A stretch of DNA of 64,000 nt from IMG/VR virus record IMGVR_UViG_3300006916_000044, positions 1 to 64,000 of that record. The stretch is one strand, 5' to 3'. Source of the DNA: a virus. The translations under genes were made by a program, and so were the position numbers. This document shows, piece after piece, positions 29,236 through 44,600 of this stretch (position 1 is the stretch's first letter; the number at the start of each line of letters is the position of its first letter). A model generated the notes under the pieces. That model saw nothing but the letters and a program-made list of their open reading frames with translations. It made no database searches and was not told where the DNA came from.

Positions 29236-32200
29236 ATGGCAACATACCTACCAAACGTAAAAGATTATGTACCTCAAATGAAGGCTTACACGCCTGATTT
29301 TAAGTTTTTATCAGATTCATTAGATTCTAGACAAGACAGGTATAATAAAACAACCAAACAATTAAATAATTTGTATGGTGATGTTGTATATGCAGATCTT
29401 TCAAGATCAGATAATCAAGAAGTTAGAGATAATTATGCAAAAAGACTTGCACCTAAAATACAACAAATATCAGGATTAGATTTTTCATTAGCACAAAATG
29501 TGCAAGCTGCAAAAGGATTGTTTAAACCATTTTATGAAGACGAACATATTGTAAGAGATATTGTATATACAAAAACTTACAAAGATCAAATGGCTTTAGC
29601 TAATAGTTATAAAAAATCACCAGTTGATAAAGAACGTCAAAGATATTGGGAAGATGGTGTACAGTATATGAATTATATGATGGATGATTTTCAAAATAAA
29701 TCTAGATCAGAATCAATGTCTGTACCTTTACCTGAGTATTATGAAAATCCTAATCTGTATGAAAAAGCTATGGAAGTTTTAAATACAGGTGGTCCTGATG
29801 GAAAAGGTTTTAAATCAATTGAAACATATGTTGATCAAACAGGTCAATTTATTGTAACACAAGAAAACGGTGTAGCATTATTAAGTAAACCTACGGGAAG
29901 AACAATAGCTAATCCTAATTTTGATCCTAATCAAAAAGAATCTGCTTCTAATCCTAAAATGATTGAAGAAACATACAATCCTGCCGCTAATCTTATAAAT
30001 CAAAGTATAACTGATGATCCTACTGTAGTTCAAGGTTATCAAATAATGGCTTACAATGATGCAAGAAAGTTTTATGAAGAAGAAGCAAAAAAATCAGGCA
30101 TACCTGTTGATCAACTTAAAAGACAATGGGTTAAAACACAAATAGCACAATTTGAAAAGGAAACTCAACAAACACTTGATAAAGAAAATACAGAATTAAA
30201 TAAAACTAATCAAGAACTTGCAAGTTGGGATGCATATGTAAAAGAAGCACCACTTATTAAAGATTCAGAAGAATATCAAAAGTGGTTTATTGCAATGACA
30301 AAAGGTCAAACAATTCAACAAGGTATTGATAAATTAGAACAAAAAAGAAAAAATATTTTAAATAATCCTGATGTAGAAGATTTAGATGCATATATGAATA
30401 GTGGTTATGCAGCGTTTATTTCAAACAGATTAGGTAAAGATATTTTTGCAGCAGCAAGAGATTATGCTGATCTTACATCACAACATTCATTTGAAGAAAG
30501 TAAAATATACGTTGAAAAACTTAGAGCAAGAAATAATGAAAATCTTGCAAGACTTAAAAGATCATGGAAACTTAATGATGAAATTCAAAAAGCAATAGCA
30601 GAACAAGATGCTGCTACTGTTTTTCCTACTCCTATTGGTGGAGATGCAAGAGAAAATATTGTTGATTATGGTAGCAGAACTGAAGCAAATGCAAACGGTG
30701 AACTAAAAGCTCATAAAGATATTAATAGAAGAATGATTCAAACCATTACTGCATTCTATATGGCTATGGGTGATGATTTAAATACTGAAACAAATTTAAA
30801 TAATATGGCTAACTATACTGTTACGCCTACTAATAAAACTACTGGAGAAGTAAAAACATCAGGTATATTTATTCCTAATTTAAATTCTAATAAGTTACAA
30901 TTTTATAGATGGGAAGATGCAGGGCAAGTATTACTTGATAATCCTGATTTATTAGAATACCACTATAATAGAGTTGTTCAAATAACACAAGATCCAGATA
31001 TGGCAGCTTCATATAAAAAGAGTGCCAATGAAGGTTTAAGAAATACTATAAGTGGGATGATTAGTGATGTTGATTTAAGAACTAGTAAATTAGGTCAAGT
31101 TAAAGACATGCAAGCTAGAGTATATAAAAATGTTATTGAAACTTTGGATTTAAGCAGAATACCAGTTGGTTTATTAGATCTTAATTTACAAGATTTAAAA
31201 ATTGATTTCTTTGATGAAAATGGTTATTTTAAAACAGATACTGAAATATTTGATGGTGTATATACTGGTATAGCTAAAGAATATTTAAAAGGTACTAATG
31301 CAAATATAGATAATGCAAGTGTTGCAAATTTAGCTAATCAATTAAAACAAGTTTTACCTTTAGAATTACCCTCTACTAAAGAACTTACTGATCAATTTTA
31401 TGATAAGAAAAATAGAAATTGGATAACTAAAGAGCAAGATCCACGTTCACCTGCTACTACTGATATGTTAGTACAATTTTCAAATGGTAATGCTACTAAT
31501 GTACAAGGTATTATGCAAGGATATTATGCTGGTTTACTTCAACCTGTGGCTGATGTATTAGGTATAAGAAATGCAGGAGGCTTGTTGAGTCAATTTTATG
31601 GTGAGCCAGACAATGAAAATGAATCTATAAAATTAGCACCAGAGTTTCAAAAAGTAATTAATCTAATGAAAGCTGAGATGTCAAAAGTAATGGATAGTGA
31701 AACTGCTATTCCTTTTGAAACTACATTTGATTTTAATTCATTTTATTATGGTAATCCAACTGAAGGTGATATAGCTATAGCTCCTGTTATTCCTTTTAGA
31801 TATGATGCAGGTACTAAAGATAGAATAGTAAACAAAGAATTAGATAAATTTTTTGGTGCTATTGATAACATGCCAGATAATCAAGTATTTATGACTGAAG
31901 GTGATGCTGGTGCAGCATTTAGTATGGAGTATAGTGAAAATGATAGAAGAACTGCAGAACTTGTTTTAGAAGCTATTAGAGCTGATAGAAACTATAAACC
32001 AGGTGGTGGAGCTGAATCAAGCGGTACACCTGGTTATAGAATAGAATATAGTTCTGTTGGTGGTGGTGAAGAAGCAGGTGGAAAATATGCAATGTATAAA
32101 TTTATATTAGATCCAGATTATGCAAAAAAAATTGCTAGTAATATAGATGTTAATTTTGGAGATGGTTCTACAAAAATTAAAGATCAAACTATTACAGTTT

Positions 32201-32601
32201 TTCTTAATAAAGATTTATTTACTAATGTAGATTTTGATCCAGAAGCACAATATAGATCATATGTAAAAACTTTAATTCTTGATCCAACAAATCAAGGTAC
32301 AGCTTCATTATTAGTTCCTAATGGTGGCCAAGTTAATTTTGAAATGAATCAAGGTATTGTATATGCTAAAACGGCAAGATATAGATATGATGTAAATACA
32401 GGTAATATGGTATTGGATGATTTTATTACAACACCTATGATTGATAATACTACGGGTGCTCCATATTCTGATCAAGGTATTGATAAAGTATATAATCAAC
32501 TACAAGAACAATTACAACAGTTTGCAACAGAAAACTTACAAGCACAAAAAAATCATAAACTAACTCAAGGTTCTGCTGATGAATCTGAAAATGAAGAATA
32601 A
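29236..32601 (+). CDS. Helical cargo-type virion protein, 1,121 aa
   Basis: A largely alpha-helical protein without signal peptide. The N-terminal part (ATYLPNVKDYVPQMKAYTPD, then RQDRYNKTTKQLNNLYGDV and ISGLDFSLAQNVQAAKGLF) resembles structural proteins of Bacteroidota phages coded just before the virion polymerase. Long charged helices occupy residues about 270-470 (Lys/Glu/Gln-rich, coiled-coil-like), followed by mixed domains and an acidic end (QGSADESENEE). No enzymatic motif is evident. It ends 2 bases before the polymerase polyprotein gene, so it is expected to be made with it in equal amounts. By position it would be one of the proteins ejected with the DNA; this rests on gene order and overall composition. 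Confidence 0.7.
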   Translation: MATYLPNVKDYVPQMKAYTPDFKFLSDSLDSRQDRYNKTTKQLNNLYGDVVYADLSRSDNQEVRDNYAKRLAPKIQQISGLDFSLAQNVQAAKGLFKPFYEDEHIVRDIVYTKTYKDQMALANSYKKSPVDKERQRYWEDGVQYMNYMMDDFQNKSRSESMSVPLPEYYENPNLYEKAMEVLNTGGPDGKGFKSIETYVDQTGQFIVTQENGVALLSKPTGRTIANPNFDPNQKESASNPKMIEETYNPAANLINQSITDDPTVVQGYQIMAYNDARKFYEEEAKKSGIPVDQLKRQWVKTQIAQFEKETQQTLDKENTELNKTNQELASWDAYVKEAPLIKDSEEYQKWFIAMTKGQTIQQGIDKLEQKRKNILNNPDVEDLDAYMNSGYAAFISNRLGKDIFAAARDYADLTSQHSFEESKIYVEKLRARNNENLARLKRSWKLNDEIQKAIAEQDAATVFPTPIGGDARENIVDYGSRTEANANGELKAHKDINRRMIQTITAFYMAMGDDLNTETNLNNMANYTVTPTNKTTGEVKTSGIFIPNLNSNKLQFYRWEDAGQVLLDNPDLLEYHYNRVVQITQDPDMAASYKKSANEGLRNTISGMISDVDLRTSKLGQVKDMQARVYKNVIETLDLSRIPVGLLDLNLQDLKIDFFDENGYFKTDTEIFDGVYTGIAKEYLKGTNANIDNASVANLANQLKQVLPLELPSTKELTDQFYDKKNRNWITKEQDPRSPATTDMLVQFSNGNATNVQGIMQGYYAGLLQPVADVLGIRNAGGLLSQFYGEPDNENESIKLAPEFQKVINLMKAEMSKVMDSETAIPFETTFDFNSFYYGNPTEGDIAIAPVIPFRYDAGTKDRIVNKELDKFFGAIDNMPDNQVFMTEGDAGAAFSMEYSENDRRTAELVLEAIRADRNYKPGGGAESSGTPGYRIEYSSVGGGEEAGGKYAMYKFILDPDYAKKIASNIDVNFGDGSTKIKDQTITVFLNKDLFTNVDFDPEAQYRSYVKTLILDPTNQGTASLLVPNGGQVNFEMNQGIVYAKTARYRYDVNTGNMVLDDFITTPMIDNTTGAPYSDQGIDKVYNQLQEQLQQFATENLQAQKNHKLTQGSADESENEE

Positions 32602-32603
32602 AG

Positions 32604-35600
32604 ATGGCTGAAGATATTTCAAATCTAAACATAAACTTTAATCCTCAAGTAAATAATCAACCAACTGAACCAAAAACAGTTAGTACTGAAGATGTTAATG
32701 AGGGTATAATTGAAAGTCCTAATTTTTCAATAAAAACTCCAACAGGTAAATTTACTCCAACAGATATACCTGCTGTAGATGTAGATTTTAATGCTATTAG
32801 AAATGAGTTATTTATACCAAATTCAGGAGAACCTATTCGTACAAGTATTGATCCTACTGTTATTAAAAATGCAGAAGTATTAGCAAATACATTAAATTAC
32901 AATCCTGTTGTTATGGATTATCCATATAATATGGATCCAAACTCAGCATTATTTAAATTAGATAAACCGCAAGATGATAGTTTAGCAAATACTATATTAA
33001 ATTTTGAAGATGTTACAACACCTTCTGTTGCTGACCCTGTTTCTTTACAACCATTAAAGTTTGATAAAAAAGCAACAAACTATGATAGATATAATGCTCC
33101 TGGCTTTAAACATTTATTTAATAAGATAGGTTTTCATCCATATGTAGATAATGAAACTGTATATAATGCAAACTCTACATGGTGGGATGAAAATGCTAGA
33201 ATGAGAGGACAATGGGGTAGAATATTTAGTACTGGGTTTATGAGTACCTATGATGCTATAGGTGATGCATTTGCTGGTAATTATTTAACAGGAGATCGTG
33301 ATGGAGCTGAAGTATTTGAAGATGCTATGAGAATTGCTAACTCTTCTAAGAGTGGTATAGGTGCATTTACAAATAATCTTATGCTTAATTCAGGATATAC
33401 TTTTGGTATTCTTGCAAATATTGCTGTAGAAGAACTTGCGCTTGCAGGTCTTGAAGCTGTAACACTTGGAGGTGCTACTCCTATTGTTGCTTCTAGAACT
33501 GCTTATAATATAGTTAGATTAGGTAAAGCAGCAGATAATGTTTTAGATGTAGGAAAAAATACCGCTAATACAGTTAAGTTACTTGATAAATTAAAAGACG
33601 CTAATTCAGCAAGAGATTATTGGAGAGCTGGTGGTAGATGGGCTTTAAATATATTTACACCTCAAACATATAGAGCTATAAAAGATGTTTCAACTGCACG
33701 TGAAGGTGCAAAAGCTTTATCATTAATGGCTAAAACTGCTAAGACAGCAGGTGGTTTTTACAGAGATGCAAGATCAGTTAACTTAGCTATAGCAGAAAGT
33801 AAATTAGAAGGAGGTCTTGTACAAAATAAACTATATAATGATCTATATCATGATTATGTAGCTAAGTATGGAGAAAGACCTACTGGTACAGCATTAGAAG
33901 AAATAAATGATAAAGCTGCTGAAGCTGCATTTACTACATTAGCATGGAACTTTCCTGTTATTTTCTTTTCTAATCAATTTGTATTAGGTACTGCCTTTAG
34001 AGGATTTAGAGGAGTATCAAGCATTTTAAGTAAATCAGCTGGCTCATTAGGTAATAGAGTAATGAGAAAGTCTGCTAAAAGACTTGCAAAAGAAACAACA
34101 GAAGGTGCTGCAAAAGAACCATTTAAGTTATTAAGTAAAAATAGATTTAAAAGAATTTTTGAAAGAGGTATATACGGTAATTTATCTCAAGCAGGTGCTA
34201 GCTTATTAAGATATTCTTCAGCGAATCTGGCTGAAGGTTTTCAAGAAATAGCTCAAGAAGCTATTGCTGTAGGTGCAGAAGATTACTATAAAAATCTTTA
34301 TAATGATCCAGCAATGGGTGGTCTTGATGCACAAATGGCATCTATATATTCAGGTATAAGTTCACAAATGAGCGGTCAAGGATTTGAAGTATTTATGTCT
34401 GGATTTTTGATGGGTGGTTTAGTTCAAGGACCACAAAAATTAGTATTTAATGGATTACCTAATTTATATACTAGATTTTCATCTCCTGAAGATTTTGCAA
34501 AACAAAAAGAAAATGAAGAAACCTATATAAAAGAAGCTGTAAATACATTAAATAAAATGTATGCAGATCCTATGATGTATTTTGATGCAAACAAAATGAA
34601 TGCAATGTTTCAAAAAGAAGCAAGTCAAGATATGTTTGATTCTACATTTGATGGAGACATAAGATCATTTATGGATAAAAAAGCTGCTTTAGTATTTAAT
34701 CATTTATATACTGCTGCTGAATTAGGTAAACTTAATGATTTTGCATCATTATTTGAAGACATGCTTAAGTTAGATGATGCTATGTTAGCAGAAGCTATGC
34801 CTGATCAAACAGCAGAAGATATAAAATCAGGTAAAACAAGAGAAAGAATTCAAGATATGATTACTAAAGCTGATGATATGCGTAAAGCATATGATAAGCT
34901 TAATGAAGAAATTATTAATCCTTTTGACCCATCAACATTTAAAAAAGGCACAAGAGATTATAATGAAGAAGCAATTAAGTATGCAGCTTTTGATCATGCT
35001 AAAAAAATGGCAATGTTTGCCAGATCTCAATTTGAAAATGCTACAGTTAGAATTGCATCAATGTATTCTGAACTAAGTACAGATCCTATTATTAAAAAAA
35101 TGGCAGCTAATGATATTGATGTGCTTACTGATTTACAAGCATTAATATCTGAAATTAATTTACTAAAAGATGAAATAGAATTAGCTACTGCAGAAACAAC
35201 AACTACTGAAGAAGTTGTAGATGAAAAAACAGGTGAAACAATTATAAAAGAAACTACTGCAAAACCTGAGTTAAGTGCAGATGAGCAAATTGCATTAGAA
35301 CAAAAAACAAAAAAATTAATTGCATTACAAAATGTATTTAATGTATTAACTGATCCAGCTAATGTAAAAGAAAGAGAAGTTTTTTCAGATGCTGAATTAG
35401 AAAAAATAGAAGACTTAACTGAACGTGCAAAAGAAAAAACATCACGTGATAATAGATTAAAGTTAATTGATAAACTAAGGGAAGATATTCTAAGTACAGG
35501 AGTTAGAGATAAATCTCAAGAAATAAAAGAAGTTATTGTTAATGCATTTTCTAACTCTAATTTAATGAACTCACTTGGTGAATTTGATATAGCTAATCGT

Positions 35601-38600
35601 GATAAATTTAAAACTGTACTTGAAGAATATTTAAATGTTCTTGCTGAACAATTAGGTGACACAATACAATCAGATAAAATTGATCAATATGTAGATGCAA
35701 TTTTAGATTCAAAAAGTCTTACACAAAGACAACAAATTTTAAGTAGAGCAGTAAGAACAATTTTAGCTCCAGAAAATCTTGACAAACTTGCAGAAAGAAT
35801 TGAGCCAAGATTTAAAAGAATGTTTCTTGATAACAAAAACAAAGTTGAAGCAAGATTAAGAAAATACCTTGATGTAACTAAAACCAATATTTGGTTAAAT
35901 GAATTATCTGGTATGGGTGTTTATCCTGATCATACTGAATTAATTCAATATTTAGAAAACAACGGCCCTATTCCTCAAACATATTATACAGAAGAAGGTT
36001 TATTAACAGAAGAATCAGCACAATGGGAAAAAGCTAATTATGTTATATCTGCTCAAGAAAATTTAACTAAAAAAGAAACACCACAAGAGACAGCTCAATC
36101 TGAAGATAGTGCTGATATAGAAGATAATATTGACTATGAAGAAAACTTTCTTCAAGAAGATACTGAAGATGTAGAAGGAGTTGATGTAGAAATACCAAGT
36201 AATCAAGGTGATTTATATTTAAAAGGTAAATGGATTAAATATGTAGAAACACAATCAGCAAACAATAAAAAATATTTAGAGTTTTCTGATTGGGTTAAAA
36301 GTAAATTATCTAAACAAGATAGATTACAAGCTGCTGCTATTGAAGATATATATCAACAAGTATATTCTCCATTACTTCTTAAAAATCCAAAACTAGGTTC
36401 TTTTTATACATGGTTAGGTACTCAAGTTGATAATGAAAAAATTCAAGATATTCTTACATTTAGAAATGTGTCTCTTTATAGTTTATTACCAGAGACTAAA
36501 AGTTCAACTATCAAAGTTGCAAATGAAGATGTAATTGATAAAGAAACAGGTAAAAAAGTAAAAGTATATTATCATACTGATGAAAAAGGTAACCGTATAG
36601 ATAATGAAGCATTTCTTACAAAAAAAGAAGCTGTTGAAACAAAAAAGAAAAAAGTTAATGAGAAGAAAAAGAAAAAACCAAATGAATTTACTTATGGAAA
36701 GTTTAATGGTGTAGATAATCCAAAATTAGCTAAAGGTACATTACTAATTAAAAATAATGTTTTGTATGTAGTAAAGTCTACTGATACTATGATTGCTGAT
36801 AAAGGTAACTTATATATTAGAGAGCTATCAAAAGAATCTAGTAAAGATAATAATAACAATATATACTTAACTGTTGAACAAGCAAATGATTATGAAATAG
36901 CATCAAACAAAGATATTAACTATGTAAAAAATACTTCTAAATTAAAAATAGAAGAAGCAACTAAAGTTAATCCAACTTATGATAGATCAATTACTAACAG
37001 AGCAGAACAAATAGAAGCTGGTGTAAATAAACAACAAAATCTTCTTAGAAATCTTACTTCAGATGTAATAGGTGGTTTAAAGTTACGTATATCTTTAGGA
37101 CCTAATCAATCAAACATAAATATACCATTTGAAGATAAAGAAGCTTTTCAATTTGGTACTCAAAATGAAAATCCAAAAATAAAAAAGAATGCTCAACTGT
37201 TATCTGTAGAAATATATGATGCTAATGGTAGTTATGGTTATTTTCAAGGACCTGAAACTTTACTTTTGGCTGATGCTCAAGGTAACCCTATGTCTCCTTT
37301 TCAATTAACTGAAAATAATTTAGCTGAGTATTTTGATATTCCAAAAAATATGTCAACTGCTGATGCACTTAACTATGTTCAATTAAGTTATGCAGAAGCT
37401 TACAAAATTTATGATACATTTAAACCTTTATTATCTACTCAAAGTTTAGTAGAAGTTAATTTAAGTGATTTTCCTGAATTAATGGTAACACTTTCTGAAG
37501 GATCATTAACTAGAAGTAAATCAAATCCTTTAATTACATTTGATTCTCTTGATACAATGTTTGTTGGAGATGATACTTCAGTTACTGTAGATGGTGAAAA
37601 GCCTTTCTTTATAATGGATTATAGTAGAAGGTATACCAGACCTAAGAACAAGAAAGAAAAAATGAAAGTTCAAGGTGTGCCTATTACTAATATTGATCAG
37701 TCATCAAAATTCTTTAATGCTATGATGGCCGAAGTTGATGCTATGGAAGAAAATTATGATGTTCTTAACAGAATGGGTAAGTATATTGCTTATGTAAAAC
37801 TTCCTAATGGTAAAGGTGCTTTTGTAGGTTTAACAGCTCCAGTATATAGTCCAGAAAACTTTAATACATTATTAACAGAAATTCAAGAAAAAGCTTCTGA
37901 TCTTTTAGCTAATAATGTAAATGCAGATGGTACAGTTAAAAGTAAAACTGCAGCTAAAACTATAAATGAAAAAATACAAAATGAAATATATTTAGCTGCT
38001 GAACCAGGTATATATGTTGAATTAAGTCTTGCTAATGATGGATCATTACGTGTTAAATATACTAACATGAATGAAACTAGAAATAGTAAGAAAAGAACAG
38101 CGCAAGGTTTTATCTCTAATGAAGAGTTAATGACATTTAAAGATGTTCAAGAAGTAATAAATAAATTAAATGCTTTTATACAACCTATATATCCAAAAGG
38201 ATTTAAACTAGATTCTATTAAAACATCTATACAAAAAGGTGAAACAGATATTGCTATCTTTGGCACATTAGAAACTCAGTTTACTCCAGAAATAAAAAAT
38301 AATTTTAAATTACAACTAAGAGTAAATCCAAATGTTATTAGTATTGATCAAGTATTAAGAAATGCTTTTAATACTAATATACCTGAGTCAACTGAAACAA
38401 TAGATAATTCTACACCTGTAGTAGAACCAACTGCTGAAGAAAAAGAAGATATAATATTAAATGATTATGAAAATGTTGACGCTAACTACCTTTTAGAAAT
38501 TGTAAGAAAATCACAGCAAGGTAAAGAGTTAACAGACTTTGAACAATCTGTTTTAGATAATACACCTGCAGAAATGATAGCTGGTTTATCAATACAGGTA

Positions 38601-41600
38601 CAAAATGAAAGTACTACTGATATAAGTAATGCAGAAGTTCTTTTAGATCAAAACTATCAAGGAATTAGTTTTAAAGCTGAAGAAGATTTAAAAACATTTG
38701 TTGATAGATATTATGAATCAAGGTATCAACAAATAAAAACAAGTCAGCCTGAATTAACTGATTCAGATATTATTGATATTGTAAATGCTGAAATGAAGGA
38801 TATTGAAACAAATGCTAATAATCCTTTACATTCAGGTTATCTTACATTAAAAAGAATACAGGAAGATGCAGAAGGTAAAGCTTTTAAAATTACAGAAAAT
38901 TTTGATGGCTATGATATTGAAGACATTAATACTTTTACTGATTGGGTTCGTGACAATATAAATACTGATGTCATAAGTTTATCAGTTGATAATCTTCAAA
39001 ACAACATGATTAATGGTCAAATGATTGCAGGTCAATTTTTGATACATACTCATAATTTAGGTTTGTCTGGAGAAATTTCTGTAGGTACTAATAATCCTTT
39101 TAAATATCATGAAGCATTTCACGCTGTGTTTAGAATGTTCTTAACAGAAACAGAAATAAAAAGATATTTAAAATCTGCAAAGAAAGATGTTCTTGCAAAA
39201 CTAAGACGTGAAGGTAAATCATTAACTGATGAATTAGCATCATTTAGAAAATCACATGGTATATATGCTAAACTATCTAGAAAAGAATTAGAAGAAAGAT
39301 ATTTAGAAGAGTTTATGGCAGATGAGTTTGAGGCATTTAAAATGAAACAAAAAACAAATGCAAGCTCTGAAACTAAAAGTTTATTCCAAAAGATTTTAGA
39401 TTTTATTAAAGAGTTACTAGGTTTCCCAACATATAAACTAAACAGATTATACAGAGACATAAACAATGGTAAATACAAACGTGCAGGAGTACAGGAAAAT
39501 AGATTTACTACTGCTGCATCTTCTACACCTTCTGTTGCATATAAGTCTCTTACTTTAGGTACTAAAAAAATTAAAACAGTAACTAATACGGGTGAAAAAT
39601 TTAAAACTATAATAAACTTTATGCCTAGTAATGATCAACATATTATTGTATCATCTGCTGCTAATTTGTTTATTATGAGAAAAAACAATGCAAAAGGTGA
39701 TGTTAATACTGCTGAAATGTTAGATGGTGTTATAAATGATATTATTGAAAACTATAACTCAGAAAGACAGTTCTATAAGGACAAAGGTTTTATGTGGTAT
39801 AAAGACAATATGTTAAAGATCCGTAATTATTATGACTCATTAACACGTCAAAAAAATGATTTAAAAGAACTTGTTAGATTAAGATTAGATGAAGTAAGTA
39901 ATGCTATTTTATTAAATCAAGAAGAATTAGATCAAGAAGAAGCAGATTTAGGAGATATTACAGTTGATCAGTGGGATAAAACTTCTGAAATGATTGGTGG
40001 TTTTGAAAGTGCACCAAAATTAATTAGAGAGTTATTTGCTACAGTTAGTATTGATAACCAAGATATGTTTGGTAACAAGATTATAGGAGAAAACAAAAAT
40101 GAACCTATTAGAGTTGGTGTTAACTATAGTAAAGTATATGATTCAATTTTAAAAGCTGTTGCTAATGAACCAAGTGCTAAAAAAAGAATGAAAAAACTTT
40201 GGGTATGGTCACAAGGTAGCAATGTAGAAACAAGAGCAGTTGTTGTAGAAATGTTTAAACAACTAGGATTATTAAAAGCTGCTCAAGATGGAACATTATT
40301 TGATCCAGCTCAACCATTTCCAAGTTTAGAAAGTGAAACAGGTATAAGATCTACATTGTATAACATGATTAACAATCAGTTTGAAAATTATACCGTTCCT
40401 TATTTAATTCAATTAGTTGATAAAAATACAGGAGTTGTACAAATATTTGAAGCTAATAAAGCTGACGATGCTCATAATACTTTAGTTCAATGGGCAGAAA
40501 GCTTTAATAGAAAATATTCAGAAATAAGAATAGTTGGTAGTAAAGAAAATAAAGCTGCAAGAGATGCTATAAATAGATTATCTGGATTTTTAAATATGCC
40601 ATCTATTCCTGAAAAAATGGATATTATAAATGAATCAATGGTAATATCTGATTTAATTTTTGATACAACAGGTATGAAGTTTGATTCTAACTATATTTTG
40701 TTTAGTCTTTACAATAGATTAATTGATTTAAATATAGAAATTCCTGAGTCACAAAAATTACTATTTGATATGAATCAATTTGCTGATCCTATTTCAGCAG
40801 AAGAATTATCTGAAATTGTACAAGCATTAAACTCAGGTGAAAATTTATTTTTAGATAATCAAGAATTAGATACCGAAGATGTTGATGAAGCTACAGATGA
40901 TACTCAACAATATTATGAAGGTGGTGTTAAAGGTAGATTAAGAAAAATATCTTTAAACAATGCTTATTTTGATGAAACAGTTGGTGCATCTACATTTATA
41001 AATGAAGAAGGCAATAGAATTTACGGACATCAAAGACCTACATTTCATCTTGTTGAATTAGCAAGAATGACTACAGAAGAAAATTATGTAGAGAATAGAA
41101 TTGCAGAAGATCCATTTTTAGAAGATAACTTTTTGTTAACTGATGAAAAGTTTAAATCAATGCAAGAAAAAGGCCAGATTAAAATTATGCGTATGTCTGG
41201 TCAAAAAGTTGGTGTAGCAAATTTAACAGCAGAAGGTATTGTAAAAGAAAATAAAGGTTATAATAAAGCAAATAGACAAGGTACAAAGTACGGTTCTTTT
41301 ACACCTCAACAATTTATTGTAACATTAGTAAATAATTATACTGCTGGATATAATAGAGTAAATCCTGATAAATCACTTAAAGGTAGTTACATTGATCCAG
41401 TAACTAAAGAACCAGTTGATTTTGCTATTTCTCCTAATCTTATACGTGTTATTGAAGCTAGTAATACAGGTGACTTTGCTATGCTTCCTGTACATAAAAT
41501 GATTGAGTTTGATGCAGATGGGACGGTTAATCTTACTGATCAAGGATATAAAGCATTTGAAAATATTATTAAAAGAGATGCTAAGGCTATTCAAAAAGAA

Positions 41601-44600
41601 TTAGACCCAGAGACTGAAACACAAGATGATATTATTGGAGGTAATACAAACAGTAAGGGACAAAGAACTAATTCTGGTAGATTATTTGAATTATCACATA
41701 ATGGTAAAAAATTATTATCACCATTAAAAACTAGAATAAGAAATGTAAGGACATATAAAAATCCTGGATTAGGTGAAGATGTACAAAAAGCTTTACGTTC
41801 TGGTAAACAATCAGTACATTTATTACCTTTAGACAAAACAGATGATGTAGGTTTTACAGAAGGTGCTGAAGGTTTAATTGATGTAACAGTAGTAGAATCA
41901 CAACCTATTTCATTGTTAATGAAAAATGAAGGGTTAATTAATATTGAAAATTTATCAAGTGATCAAGTAGAAAAATTAATTGATGACTTTGGTCCATATA
42001 TAACTACAGAAAAACAAAATAAAAAACAACATGCATTTACTTTATTTCAAGGTACTGATGCAGAACAAGTTTATTATACTTATGGTTTTCAAGTTGCTGA
42101 ATTCTTTAGAGGTAAAGTTTCTTTAGTAAAAATTAGTTTTACAGATCCTGTTTCAGAAAAATCAGATGTAAAAATTCAAACAGATAAAACAGGTCAAGAA
42201 ACTATAGATATTCTTGAAGTTGATTCTACACCTGCTGAAATATTTGAACAATTAATAAATGATGGAGCATCATTTGAAGAAGCATTTAAAGCTGTAGACG
42301 GTAAGCAAATTATAGAAAAAAGACTGTTTGATGAAGCAAACGAATTTATAGCATTGTTAAATGACTTTAAAGCTATAGGTAAAATATCACCTGATATTAG
42401 ATCAGGGTTAGGTATAATTGAAGATAGTGGAAGTGGTACAATTGTTAATGATATAGATATAGAGTTAACAGAAGAAATGATGGAGTTGTATAATTTAGAA
42501 TTTGATGATTTAAAATACAATCTTACTCAAATATTTTTAAATGATTATATAAATACTATTGCAGTTAATGATGCATTATTAGGAGATCAACGTTTATCAT
42601 TAAAAAATGCAATTGATGCTATTAAACGTGCAAAAATGCAAAATGCAGCTGGTTCTAATGTGTATTCTGATATTATAGATCCAGCACTTGGTATAGAGCA
42701 AACTACTGAAGACATAGACATGCTTTTATATAAAGATAGTTTATATGAAAAAGAGTTTGAAAATATACGTAGTGAAGATAAGCAATTAGATTCAGATCCT
42801 GGTGAAAGAGGTGATGGTCAAATGTTAATTACACAAAAAGCAAATAGACATTTTTTACATGGTCTTGGAGAGTTAACACCACAAGTTGCAGCTGTGTTAG
42901 ATAAAATTGAAGCAGGTAAAGAAGTAGAAATAAATGAAGAGTTTTTTGGAACATTAACAGCTGAATCATATAAGCAAATGAATGCTATTATGAATTCACA
43001 AAAGCTTGTATATGGTGATGGTAAAGTTTATCTAAAAATGTCTGCATTTGTTTTAACACCATTACTTACTTCTAGAATGGATGAAAACGGAAACTTTACT
43101 ATTCCTATTCCTGGAAGAGAAAGATTACATAATTTAAGAGTTAAGTTAGAAAAATGGGAACAAGATAATAATGCTATTGCAATTGCAGTTCCTGCTTCTG
43201 CATCTAAGATGATGAAGTCTAACATGTTAGGTAACACTGAAACTTTTAATAATTCTAGTATTAGTGAAGATAATATAACAAAGCTTAATGCTAAATACAT
43301 GCGTAAGCAAATGGTTGTTCCTTCTAATAAAATAGAAATTGTTGATCCACGTCAAATAAAAAATCTAATTACATCTGAACAAGATTTAAATGCTAAAGTA
43401 ATTTGGGATGGTGTTGAGTTTTCAGTAGGTGATGTTGTTGATTTATACCATCAAGCTCAAAATAATAAACTAGCAGTTAATTGGTTTGCAAAAAGAAATT
43501 TAGTATTTAATTTTGATGAAATATTAAATGATTACTTAAATCCACAAACAGCACAAAAAATAAATATTAACTTAAATGCATTTTTAAAATTTGCTATAGC
43601 TGGATTAACATCTTCACAAGCTAAAAGTGATATGTTATCATACTTTGAAATGAATGAAGATGGTACAGGTGAACCTAAATTTAACTTAAACAACCAACTA
43701 ACAAGAAAAAAATTCCAACAATTGTTCTTTACATTCTTAGGAAAAGGAACTATTTCTGCTAGACAACCTGGTATAAGTGCTGCTCTTGTTTCTGATGATG
43801 GTATGTTATTTCCAAAAAAAGTCAAAAGAGTAGATGAAAACGGTGTACCATTAGAATGGGAAGTAATAAGACAAGCAAAATGGGAACAATTAGAAACACA
43901 AGGTGTAGCAGCAAAGTTATCTAATATTGGTTCTTTAAGTGGTTTACCTGAAGGGCTGCAAGTTGGAGATTACTTTTTTGATAGACTTAGATCTGATGTT
44001 ATGATGTATAATGAAGATGGTACTGAGTCAGGAGTAGTTTATACTGAATCTGTCATGCCTCCTCATTTTAAATCTATATTAGAAAATTTACCTGCAGATG
44101 CGGTTATTCCTGATGTATTAGCAATGGCGTATGGTATTAGAATTCCATCTCAAGATAAACACTCTGCTGTAAATATAAAATTTGTAGATTTCTTACCTGT
44201 ATACTACGGATCATCTGCAATGTTTGCTAGAGAGTTAGTTGAATTATCTGGAGCTGACTTTGATATTGATAAAATTTATATGCAAATAAAATCTTTCTTT
44301 GTTGACAAAGGAAAGTTTGTAGAATTTGGTAAAGCAAAAACAGAAAAAGAAAAATACAATCATTATTTAACATGGGCTCTTAATCAAGCTAAACAAAAAG
44401 GTACACCAATTAGAGAATCTATTGATATATATTTAACTTCTAATCCTGATTTAGAATTTAATTTAAATGAGTGGTCTAATATGACACCAGAAGAAATAAA
44501 TATATTAAATGAATCTGAAATTATTGCTAGAATAGGTATGGAAAACATTGGTTTACCAGTTAGTGAAGAGCAGTATAATGCATATAAAGAAAAATATAAA